From Rhodospirillales bacterium (GTDB lineage: Bacteria; Pseudomonadota; Alphaproteobacteria; Rhodospirillales; Magnetospirillaceae): a stretch of DNA of 17,122 bases. The DNA lies in assembly GCA_030040955.1 (NCBI GenBank), contig JASHSH010000480.1, positions 1-17,122 of the forward strand, given 5' to 3'. Made by a program: the position numbers and the translations under genes. The notes below the pieces were generated by a model, which was not told where the DNA came from, did not search any database, and saw nothing but the letters and a program-made list of their open reading frames with translations. Below, piece after piece: positions 1 to 6,011 of the stretch (the stretch's first letter is position 1; each line of letters opens with the position of its first letter).

Positions 1-1
1 A

Positions 2-370
2 CTGTGCCGGGTGGCCAAGGCCGGCTATGTGGAAACGCCTTCGCGCCCGCGCGAGATTTATGCGAAGTCGCGCTTCGCCCGGCTGGCGGTGCTGCTCGGC
101 CGCGTGCCCGAGGTGGGCTTCTACCATCACCGATGGCTGGTCGAGCGCGACGGCGACCATCTGCGCTTCACCGCCAAGGTGGCGGCCCTGCTGGAGAATC
201 CGGGCAACTATCTCACCCGCGCCCAGCTCGGCCGCAAGCTGACCGAGGAGGAGAGCGCCGTCGCGCTTTGGTGGGAGGGCGGCTTCACCTGCGAGGAAGT
301 CTTCGTCGATCCGCGCGAGGAATATCCCGCCTATCGCGCCCGCGAACTCGCGCGGCTGCGCGGCCGCTGA
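2..370 (+). CDS. C-terminal part of a probable SAM-dependent methyltransferase (5' end outside window)
   Basis: The reading frame is open at the left edge and ends with TGA at 368-370, so only the last 122 residues are visible. They begin LCRVAKAGYVETPSRPRE and later contain FYHHRWLVERDGD and LRFTAKV. From memory, the combination of a 'CRV..AGYVETPS' segment and a 'HHRW' segment resembles the tail that follows the Rossmann core in some class I SAM-dependent methyltransferases. The SAM-binding core itself is not in the window, so this rests on resemblance only. A GTG at 11 is in frame but is probably internal, because the codons before it are open and coding-like. The last 40 bp overlap the 3' end of the convergent repressor gene. 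No substrate can be inferred. Confidence 0.6.
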   Translation: MCRVAKAGYVETPSRPREIYAKSRFARLAVLLGRVPEVGFYHHRWLVERDGDHLRFTAKVAALLENPGNYLTRAQLGRKLTEEESAVALWWEGGFTCEEVFVDPREEYPAYRARELARLRGR

Positions 371-693
371 GACCGGGCCGGTCCGCCATCCGCGCCTTCC
401 GCCGCGTGCGCGATCAAATCCGAGATCACGCGCCGCACGTGCGCGTCGGCGGCCGCGTAGAACACCTTCCGCCCCTCGCGTCGCGCCCGCACCAGGCGAG
501 AGGCGCGCAGCAGCCGCAAATGATGGCTGGTGAGCGAGGGCGAGAGACCGGCGGCGGCCGCGATGTCGGATACGCTCCTGGCCTCGTGCAGGCAGGCGAT
601 CAGGACCTTGAGCCGGCTCCCGTCGGCAAGCAGGCGGAACAGCTGGGCAAGCTGGGCGGCCGTGTCGGCGGCGATTGACAATGGGGCGACCAT
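331..693 (-). CDS. ArsR/SmtB-family zinc-responsive repressor
   Basis: This is a 120-residue winged-helix repressor of the ArsR/SmtB family. The recognition helix region is around residues 41-63 (SVSDIAAAAGLSPSLTSHHL) and the wing is REGRKVFY at 72-79. Helix alpha-5 carries D83, H85, H96 and E99. This is the D-x-H-x10-H-x2-E spacing of the SmtB alpha-5 zinc site. The cysteine-rich alpha-3 site of arsenic, cadmium or lead sensors is absent, so zinc (or cobalt) is the likely signal. The family represses metal-export genes until metal binds. The start at 693 was chosen because an ATG at 729 would lie inside the operator and upstream of the predicted transcript start. GGAG lies unusually close to the chosen ATG. 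It is divergent from a CDF exporter, its likely target, and probably represses itself. The Arg/Ser-rich tail overlaps the neighbouring convergent gene. Confidence 0.9.
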   Translation of the reverse strand: MVAPLSIAADTAAQLAQLFRLLADGSRLKVLIACLHEARSVSDIAAAAGLSPSLTSHHLRLLRASRLVRARREGRKVFYAAADAHVRRVISDLIAHAAEGADGGPARSQRPRSRASSRAR

Positions 694-712
694 GCTCCAT
701 ATCGATCCAACA

Positions 713-730
713 TATGAACATACGTTCATA
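713..730. promoter_or_regulatory. SmtB/ArsR-type operator
   Basis: TATGAAC (713-719) and GTTCATA (724-730) form a perfect 7-bp inverted repeat around the 4-bp spacer ATAC. This closely matches the TGAAC/GTTCA core known for zinc sensors such as SmtB, ZiaR and CzrA. It lies between the divergent repressor and CDF genes and overlaps predicted promoter elements of both, so one site could repress both. Confidence 0.85.
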
Positions 731-744
731 CAACGTTATAACGT
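714..744 (+). promoter_or_regulatory. Possible promoter of the CDF exporter gene, with a palindrome at the -10
   Basis: ATGAAC (714-719) is followed after 17 bp by TATAAC (737-742). The -10 is good and the -35 is weak and overlaps the operator. A perfect 12-bp palindrome, ACGTTATAACGT (733-744), covers the -10. An alternative -35, TTGACA at 675-680, has only a poor -10 partner. Confidence 0.35.
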
Positions 745-753
745 AGCGGTCAA
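725..753 (-). promoter_or_regulatory. Promoter of the ArsR/SmtB-family repressor gene
   Basis: On the minus strand, TTGACC (753-748) is followed after 17 bp by TATGAA (730-725). The -10 lies within the operator, which would give autorepression. The transcript would start near 718, about 25 nt before the chosen ATG. Confidence 0.55.
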
Positions 754-757
754 CGGC

Positions 758-1717
758 TTGAGAACTTCGGTCCGCGATGGTGGCGACGAAGCCGGGCGCG
801 CGCACCGCCATCCGCACGCCCATGCCCACGCGCACGCGCATGGCACGGGCGCGGGCGGCGACGATGAACGCCGCATCGGCTGGGCCTTCGTCATTCTCGC
901 CGTATTCACAATCGTCGAGGTGGCCGGCGGCATCGCGTCGGGATCGCTCGCGCTGCTGGCCGATGCCGGGCACATGGTCTCCGACGTGGCCGCGCTCGGC
1001 ATGAGCTGGGCCGCGCTGCGCCTCGGCCGCCGTCCCGCCGACGCGGAACGGTCCTACGGCTATCGGCGCATCGAGGTATTGGCGGCCTTCGTCAACGGCG
1101 GCACGCTGTTCGCGATCGCGGGCGGCATCGGCGTAGAGGCCGTCCGCCGCCTGGCCCAGCCCGTTCCCGTCCTCGGCGGCACGATGCTGGTCGTGGCGGT
1201 GGCGGGCCTGCTGGCCAATCTGCTCGCATTCCAGGTGCTGCAAGGAGGCGACCGGCGCAATCTGAACATGCGCGGCGCTTGGCTGCACGTGCTGGGCGAC
1301 GTGCTTGGCTTCCTGGCCGCCATCGTCGCCGCGCTGGCGATCCTATGGACCGGCTGGTGGCCGATCGATCCCCTGCTATCGCTGCTGGTCGCGGCGCTGA
1401 TCCTGCGCAGCGCCGCGCGGCTGGTGCGCGACTCCGCCCATATCCTGCTCGAAGGCGCGCCCGCGGGCCTCGACCTGGAGACCGTGCGGGCCGATCTCAC
1501 CGCCTGCCTGCCCGAAGTCGTCGACGTGCATCACGTCCATGCCTGGTCGCTCAGCGCCGAGCAGCCGATGATCACCTTCCATGTGCGCCTCGCGCCCGGC
1601 GCCGAGCCGGCCGCGGCGGTGCCGGCGATCTCCCGGCGCATGCGCGAGCGGTTCGGCGTCGCGCACGCCACCATCCAGGTGGACCCGGCGGACTGCGCCG
1701 ACGAGGAGCATGCGTAG
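758..1717 (+). CDS. Cation diffusion facilitator zinc exporter (CzcD/ZitB type)
   Basis: This 319-residue inner-membrane antiporter would export Zn2+ (possibly also Co2+ or Cd2+) from the cytoplasm in exchange for protons. The N-terminus has an alternating His-Ala stretch (His at 16, 18, 20, 22, 24, 26 and 28). About six membrane segments follow, with the family's metal site H72-x3-D76 (GHMVSD) in TM2 and H177-x3-D181 (HVLGD) in TM5. The cytoplasmic C-terminal domain contains VHHVHAW at about 257-263. The H/D tetrad favours zinc. The start is uncertain. TTG at 758 is the only start codon between the operator and the first membrane helix, while the in-frame ATG at 692 would require translation through the operator. 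The gene is divergent from the SmtB-type repressor, and its stop is 3 bp from the stop of the convergent mbfA-like gene. Confidence 0.93.
   Translation: MRTSVRDGGDEAGRAHRHPHAHAHAHAHGTGAGGDDERRIGWAFVILAVFTIVEVAGGIASGSLALLADAGHMVSDVAALGMSWAALRLGRRPADAERSYGYRRIEVLAAFVNGGTLFAIAGGIGVEAVRRLAQPVPVLGGTMLVVAVAGLLANLLAFQVLQGGDRRNLNMRGAWLHVLGDVLGFLAAIVAALAILWTGWWPIDPLLSLLVAALILRSAARLVRDSAHILLEGAPAGLDLETVRADLTACLPEVVDVHHVHAWSLSAEQPMITFHVRLAPGAEPAAAVPAISRRMRERFGVAHATIQVDPADCADEEHA
815..841 (+). repeat. His-Ala codon repeat in the CDF exporter
   Basis: Five alternating His codons (CAC/CAT) separated by Ala codons, with a Gly codon after the last, give a metal-binding N-terminal tail typical of zinc CDF proteins. 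The DNA repeat is imperfect at third positions, which suggests selection on the peptide. Confidence 0.8.
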
Positions 1718-1720
1718 CCC

Positions 1721-2848
1721 TCAGCCGGAGAGGGCGACCCCGGCGATCATCCCGACCAGATAGGTCACGCCGGCGGCGGCATAGCCGACCAGCAGCTGGC
1801 GCAGCGCGGAGAAGGCGAAGCCGCGGCCGGTGAACAACGCGGTGCCGGCGCCGATCGCGATCAGCGCCGCGCCGCTCGCGCCCAGGCTGGCGAGCAACGC
1901 CCAATGGCCGGCGAGAAAGAAATAGGGCGCGACCGGAAAGATCGCCCCGGCCGAGAACAGCAGGAACGAGGACGCGCCGGCCGCCCAGGCCGATCCGCCG
2001 AGCGATTCGGGATCGATGCCCAATTCCTCGCGCGCGAGCGTGTCGAGCGCGGTGGTGCGGTTGGACATCAGCTGCGCGGCCAGCGCCTGGGCCTGGGGAC
2101 GCGTCAGCCCCTTGGCCTCGTAGATCAGCGTGATCTCGTCGATTTCCTCCTGCGGCGATTGCGCCAGCTCCCCGGCCTCCACGTCGATCTGCTTCTGGTA
2201 GAGCTCGCGCGACGAATTGACCGACAGCCACTCGCCCATCGCCATCGAGCAGGCGCCGGCGACCAGGCCGGCGAAGCCGGTGAGCAGGATGGTATGCGAC
2301 GAGGCCGCGGCCCCGGCCACGCCCGTCACCAGGCTGAGATTCGAGACCAGCCCGTCGTTGGCGCCCAGCACCGCGGCGCGCAACGCGTTGCCGCCCGAGC
2401 GGTGGCGTCCCTCCAGCTGCGCCAGCTCGCCGCCGTCCAGTCCGCCGGGAACCTGGTCCTCGATCGCCCGGACGATGCGCGCGTGCGAGCGCTCGTCGAG
2501 CGGCAGGCCCCCGGCCACCGCCTCCGGCTGCGCATCGTAAGCGGTCACGCCCTGGCGCTCGAGCCGGCTGATGGTCGGCAACACGAACCCGGGCCCGAAC
2601 CGGCGCACCAGCCAGGACAGCGCGCGGGTCCGCCAGCCGGGGCGCAACGCCGCGGCGCGCGCGCCGATGCGCGCGAGCTGCCTGGTCCAGTACTCGGCGT
2701 GCGCTTCCTCGACGGCGGCGAGCTTGCCGTAGACCTCCTTGAGACGGGGATCCGCTTCCGCCCCGGCGAGCGCGCGATACAGCGCCGCGCCATCCACCTC
2801 GCCTTGCAGATTGGCGCGGTAGCGCGGTTCGTCTCCTGGCTCGGTCAT
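1721..2848 (-). CDS. mbfA: Membrane-bound ferritin-like/VIT1 iron exporter (MbfA family)
   Basis: This 375-residue protein fuses two domains. Residues 10-135 are rubrerythrin/ferritin-like, with E17-V-D and E47-E48-A-H50 as probable di-iron ligands. From about 153 a VIT1/CCC1 transporter domain begins, with GANDGLVSN at 162-170, GEWLSV at 205-210 and several hydrophobic C-terminal helices. Rhizobial MbfA proteins have this architecture. They export iron and protect against iron and peroxide stress under control of Irr. GGAGGG before the ATG is a clear ribosome binding site. The gene starts 40 bp after the tolC-family gene on the same strand, so co-transcription is likely. I see no Irr-type box in that gap. 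It is somewhat longer than the roughly 325-residue rhizobial proteins. Mn2+ as substrate cannot be excluded. Confidence 0.88.
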   Translation of the reverse strand: MTEPGDEPRYRANLQGEVDGAALYRALAGAEADPRLKEVYGKLAAVEEAHAEYWTRQLARIGARAAALRPGWRTRALSWLVRRFGPGFVLPTISRLERQGVTAYDAQPEAVAGGLPLDERSHARIVRAIEDQVPGGLDGGELAQLEGRHRSGGNALRAAVLGANDGLVSNLSLVTGVAGAAASSHTILLTGFAGLVAGACSMAMGEWLSVNSSRELYQKQIDVEAGELAQSPQEEIDEITLIYEAKGLTRPQAQALAAQLMSNRTTALDTLAREELGIDPESLGGSAWAAGASSFLLFSAGAIFPVAPYFFLAGHWALLASLGASGAALIAIGAGTALFTGRGFAFSALRQLLVGYAAAGVTYLVGMIAGVALSG

Positions 2849-2888
2849 CGACCCTCCGCCGCGCGTCCGCCCCGCCGGCCGCGCCGCG

Positions 2889-4271
2889 CTACTTCGCCGA
2901 GGGCGAGGTCGCCGAGGCCGGCGCGGATGCCGAGCGGTCGAGCGCGCCCGGCTCCAGGCGCCCGAGTCCGAGCAGCACCTGATAGGCGGCGATCTTCAGG
3001 TCGAAGTTGGCGTTCAGATAGGTGATCTGCGCGTTGGTGATGTCGGATTCGGCGTCGAGCACGTCGATCACGGTCGCCTTGCCCGACTCGCGCATCTTCT
3101 TGCGGTCCTCCCACACGTCGTAGGCGAGATTGACCGCGTTTTCCAGGATGGCGACGCGCTCGCGCGCGGTCTCCAGCTGGCTCCAGGCGATGCGCACCGC
3201 CTCGGCGGTCTTGCGCTCGGCCTGGGCGGCGTTGTCCTTGCTCGCGGCGTAGTCGTAGGAGGCCTGCGCCACTTCGGCGCGCGTGCGGAAGCCGGAGAAC
3301 AGATCCCAGTTCAGCTGCAACAGGATCTCCCAATCGCGCGACATGCCCTCGTTGCCGTCGCGGTTGTCGCCCACGTCGCTCTTGCCGACGAGATCGAGGG
3401 TCGGATAGTAGCCCGCCTGGGCCGCGCGCGTGCGCTCCTGGGTCGCGGTCACCGTGCGCTTGGCCGATTCGACGTTCGGGTTGTTGTTGAGCGCCACCGC
3501 CACCGCCTCGTCGAGCGTGGCGGGGATCATGTCGAAGGGCGGCTCGGGCGGCGTGTCGCCGACCGCGTCGGCGGCGTGGCCGAACACCTGCTGGTAGCGC
3601 ACCATCGCCTGCTGCAGCCCGCCCTCGTAGTTGATGCGCCGCTCCTTGGCCAGTTGCAGCCGGTGCTTGGCCGAGAGCACGTCGACCGCCACGCCCGAGC
3701 CGCGCTGCACGCGCTCGTCCTCGAGATGGAGCTGGGTTTGCAGGCGCTGCTCGTCGGAGCGCGCGAGCTTGACCAACTTGGCCTGGCGCTGCACGTCGAG
3801 GAACGCGTTGATGCCCTCCATCACCGTATTCTGCCGAGTCACGCGCAGGTTGGACTCGCTCACCTCCTTGCTGTCCGTCGCGGAAGCCACGGCGGAGGAG
3901 GTGGCGTGCCCGTCGAACAGGTGCTGGGTCACCGTGACGCCGCCGCCATAACCCTCGCGCGTCAGCGGAGCGCCGAAGGTATCGACCAGCTGCGCGTTGT
4001 TGAAATGCTCGGGTCCGGTGTCGGCGTTGACGTTGACCGTGGGCAGATAGCCGGCGCGCGCCGCTCCGATCGCCTGCTGCGCCGACTCGACATTTTCCTT
4101 GGCCGCGCGGATTTGCGGATGGCCCTCGAGCAGCGTGGCCAGTTCGGTGTCGAGATCGTTGGCGAGCGCCGGCGCGGCGCAAACCACCAGCCCCGACGCC
4201 ACCAAAAGGCGAGCCAAACGAAGGTTCTGCCGCACCCGGAACGTCCCCATCCCCTCGGCCAGCGAAGCCAT
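2889..4271 (-). CDS. tolC: TolC-family outer-membrane channel protein
   Basis: This is a 460-residue precursor of a trimeric outer-membrane/periplasmic channel used by type I secretion or efflux pumps. The signal peptide ends at about residue 37 (APALA before NDL). Two repeated OEP units follow, each with the family's 'AARAGYLPTV' / 'AAQAGYYPTLDL' segment and a long heptad-rich helical stretch. 'DLFSGFRTRAEV' in the second half is typical, and GPEHFNN near the N-terminus resembles TolC/LapE/AggA-type secretion channels. The ATG at 4271 (GGAAG just upstream) was preferred over 4298, which lies inside a palindromic operator; 4250 is also possible. It is followed on the same strand by mbfA. No inner-membrane pump or adaptor gene is visible, so the partner is encoded elsewhere. 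The divergent neighbour is a diguanylate cyclase. Confidence 0.9.
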   Translation of the reverse strand: MASLAEGMGTFRVRQNLRLARLLVASGLVVCAAPALANDLDTELATLLEGHPQIRAAKENVESAQQAIGAARAGYLPTVNVNADTGPEHFNNAQLVDTFGAPLTREGYGGGVTVTQHLFDGHATSSAVASATDSKEVSESNLRVTRQNTVMEGINAFLDVQRQAKLVKLARSDEQRLQTQLHLEDERVQRGSGVAVDVLSAKHRLQLAKERRINYEGGLQQAMVRYQQVFGHAADAVGDTPPEPPFDMIPATLDEAVAVALNNNPNVESAKRTVTATQERTRAAQAGYYPTLDLVGKSDVGDNRDGNEGMSRDWEILLQLNWDLFSGFRTRAEVAQASYDYAASKDNAAQAERKTAEAVRIAWSQLETARERVAILENAVNLAYDVWEDRKKMRESGKATVIDVLDAESDITNAQITYLNANFDLKIAAYQVLLGLGRLEPGALDRSASAPASATSPSAK

Positions 4272-4297
4272 TGCTTCCGCTTGGCAAATGCTCTTCA

Positions 4298-4317
4298 TTG
4301 CTACATTAATATAGCAA
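4298..4317. promoter_or_regulatory. 20-bp palindromic operator between tolC and the diguanylate cyclase gene
   Basis: TTGCTA (4298-4303) and TAGCAA (4312-4317) flank CATTAATA. Over the 20 bp only one base pair breaks the dyad. It is an AT-rich island in GC-rich DNA. A minus-strand -35-like TTGAAC (4326-4321) and a plus-strand TTGGCA (4281-4286) flank it. Shape and length suit a dimeric regulator of MarR or similar type; the regulator is not in the window. Confidence 0.6.
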
Positions 4318-4353
4318 CAGGTTCAAGGCGGGGATGAAGTGGAATCGCGGCCG

Positions 4354-4371
4354 GCCTCCGCGCGCGGAGGC
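4354..4371 (+). repeat. 18-bp palindrome in the leader of the cyclase gene
   Basis: The 18 bases at 4354-4371 are perfectly self-complementary, with CCTCCGCG meeting CGCGGAGG at the centre. They lie 43 bp upstream of the chosen start and could form a stem in the mRNA or bind a protein. No function can be assigned. Confidence 0.4.
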
Positions 4372-4413
4372 GCCGGACGACACGCGGTCCCGATGCCCGT
4401 CAGAGGGAAGGTC

Positions 4414-5745
4414 ATGTGGCAGCGGCTCGAGCTGAGGGCGCAACTCGCCATCGCGCTGGCGGCGATCTTCCTCGTGCTCGCGGGCGTGCTGGCGAAAATC
4501 GGCGCCGTCGGCATGCCGGGAACCGGCATCGGCTGGCTGCTCGCCGCGGTGGCTGGCGCCGCCGTGCTGACGGGCGCGTCGATCTACTTCCTCACCCGAC
4601 CCCTTGGCGCGCTGGCGGAGGCCGCGGGCCGGTTCGCGTCGGGCGACGCGGACGCGGCGGTGGCGGAATCCCTCGGCTCCAGCGAAGCGTCCGAGACGGC
4701 AAGGGCGCTGCGCGCCATGAACGAGACGATGCGCGGCCTGGAGGCCCGTCTGGCCGTGCTCAACGCGGGCGTGGACCGGCGCGTGGCGGAGCGGGCGGCG
4801 GAGGCCGCGCGCGCGCACGCGGCGCTGATTTCGCAGGGCGAACGCTTGCGCACGGTGATCGAGACCGCGATGGACGGGATCATGATCCTCGACGAGGTGG
4901 GCAAGATCGAGACTTTCAATTCCGCCTGCGAGCGCATCTTCGGGTGGAAGTCGGCCGAGGTGGTGGGCCGTCCGGTGACCGAGCTCACCGCCGACGAGGT
5001 GCGCCGGGTACGCGGCGGACAACTCGTCTTCGAGAACCTGGCCGATCCGCTGCCCGCCGCGGGGCCGGCCGCCGGCAACGTGCACACGGTGCGCGGCGTC
5101 CGCCGCGACGGCACCAGCTTTCCGCTGGAGGTGTCGCTGAGCCGCGCCACCATCGACAGCGCCTCGGTCTATGTCGCGATCGTCCGCGACGTGACCGAGG
5201 CGGTGCGCGCGCGCGAGCAGCTGTTCGGCCTGGCCACCTCGGACGCGCTCACCGGCATGCGCAACCGGCGCTATTTCCTGGAGGGCGCCGAGGCCGAGTT
5301 CAGCCGCGCCAAGCGCCATTCGCGCAACCTCTCGCTGCTGCTCATCGACGTCGATCATTTCAAGGAGATCAACGACACGCACGGCCACGCGGCCGGCGAC
5401 GCCGCGCTGAAGAGCCTGGCGCGGGTCTGCCGCCGCAGCATGCGCGAGGTCGACATCGTCGGCCGCATCGGCGGCGAGGAGTTCGCCATCGCCATGCCGG
5501 AGGCCGAGCTGGCCAGCGCGCGCGCCGCCGCCGAGCGCCTGCGCCGCCAGATCGCCGAGGAGGAGCTGAGCTTCGACGGCAAGGCGATCCGCATCACCAT
5601 CAGCGTCGGCGTGTCCGCCGCCGAACCGCGCGACATGAGCATCGAGCAGATCATGCGCCGCGCCGACCAGGCGCTGTACCAAGCCAAGGGCGGCGGAAGG
5701 AACCGCGTGGTGGTGGCTTCCAGCGTCGGGCGGGCGGACGGCTGA
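4414..5745 (+). CDS. Membrane-bound PAS-GGDEF diguanylate cyclase
   Basis: This 443-residue protein would make the biofilm and motility second messenger c-di-GMP from GTP. Two membrane helices (about 10-30 and 38-60) enclose a very short periplasmic loop. A HAMP-like linker and coiled coil (60-145), a PAS domain (about 147-265, VIETAMDGIMIL) and a GGDEF domain (about 285-443) follow. The active site is intact as GGEEF at 353-357. The inhibitory I-site R344-E-V-D347 stands five residues before it, so product inhibition is expected. The ATG at 4414 was chosen for the strong AGGGAAGG upstream; an in-frame GTG at 4339 and ATG at 4393 lack this. With so short an external loop, the signal probably enters through the membrane or the cytoplasmic PAS domain. 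It is divergent from tolC with a shared palindromic site between. Confidence 0.93.
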   Translation: MWQRLELRAQLAIALAAIFLVLAGVLAKIGAVGMPGTGIGWLLAAVAGAAVLTGASIYFLTRPLGALAEAAGRFASGDADAAVAESLGSSEASETARALRAMNETMRGLEARLAVLNAGVDRRVAERAAEAARAHAALISQGERLRTVIETAMDGIMILDEVGKIETFNSACERIFGWKSAEVVGRPVTELTADEVRRVRGGQLVFENLADPLPAAGPAAGNVHTVRGVRRDGTSFPLEVSLSRATIDSASVYVAIVRDVTEAVRAREQLFGLATSDALTGMRNRRYFLEGAEAEFSRAKRHSRNLSLLLIDVDHFKEINDTHGHAAGDAALKSLARVCRRSMREVDIVGRIGGEEFAIAMPEAELASARAAAERLRRQIAEEELSFDGKAIRITISVGVSAAEPRDMSIEQIMRRADQALYQAKGGGRNRVVVASSVGRADG

Positions 5746-5752
5746 GGCCTCG

Positions 5753-5781
5753 TTGACAGCGCGCGCCGGCTTGCGTATGGT
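5753..5781 (+). promoter_or_regulatory. Promoter of rpmJ
   Basis: TTGACA (5753-5758) is a perfect -35, followed after 17 bp by TATGGT (5776-5781). The transcript would start near 5788, about 20 nt before the ATG. A strong housekeeping promoter suits a ribosomal protein gene. Confidence 0.75.
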
Positions 5782-5808
5782 CCCGCGCTCCGCACCGCAG
5801 GACCGACC

Positions 5809-5934
5809 ATGAAAATCCGCAACTCGCTGAAAACGGCCAAGAAGCGCGACAAGAACTGCCGCATCGTGCGGCGCAAGGGCCGCGTCTACGTCATCAACAA
5901 GAGCAATCCGCGGTTCAAGGCCCGCCAGGGCTGA
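5809..5934 (+). CDS. rpmJ: 50S ribosomal protein L36
   Basis: This 41-residue basic protein of the large ribosomal subunit starts MKIRNSLKTAKKRDKN and ends NPRFKARQG, with the diagnostic RRKGRVYVIN at about 21-30. It has a single cysteine (C17) and lacks the C-C-C-H zinc ligands, so it is the zinc-independent ('C-minus') form usual in alphaproteobacteria. It does not sit in an S10/spc ribosomal operon. It stands alone between the cyclase and pyk genes with its own promoter. The identification is close to certain despite the small size. Confidence 0.97.
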   Translation: MKIRNSLKTAKKRDKNCRIVRRKGRVYVINKSNPRFKARQG

Positions 5935-5990
5935 GCGAGGCCGCCGGGCATGCCCCGGGGCCAAACCCGACAAAATCCTCGATGCGTGAC

Positions 5991-6011
5991 GGCCCGCGTA
6001 AATCGCGGGCC
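5991..6011. terminator. GC-rich hairpin between rpmJ and pyk, probable bidirectional terminator
   Basis: GGCCCGCG (5991-5998) and CGCGGGCC (6004-6011) form a perfect 8-bp stem with a TAAAT loop, between two convergent genes. It touches the pyk stop codon. Neither side has an immediate T-run, so it is not a canonical intrinsic terminator; it may need Rho or act by stabilising 3' ends. Confidence 0.5.

Noticed and set aside
694..729. Upstream ATG for the ArsR/SmtB repressor at 729
   Set aside because: The codon lies inside the operator and upstream of the predicted transcript start near 718. No ribosome binding site precedes it.
815..841. Short tandem repeat considered as a CRISPR-like or microsatellite element
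   Set aside because: It is a His-Ala codon run inside the CDF exporter; there are no spacers or further repeat units.
4306..5973. Minus-strand open frame of 555 codons opposite the diguanylate cyclase and rpmJ genes
   Set aside because: It covers a clear GGDEF gene and rpmJ in antisense and contains no motif of its own.
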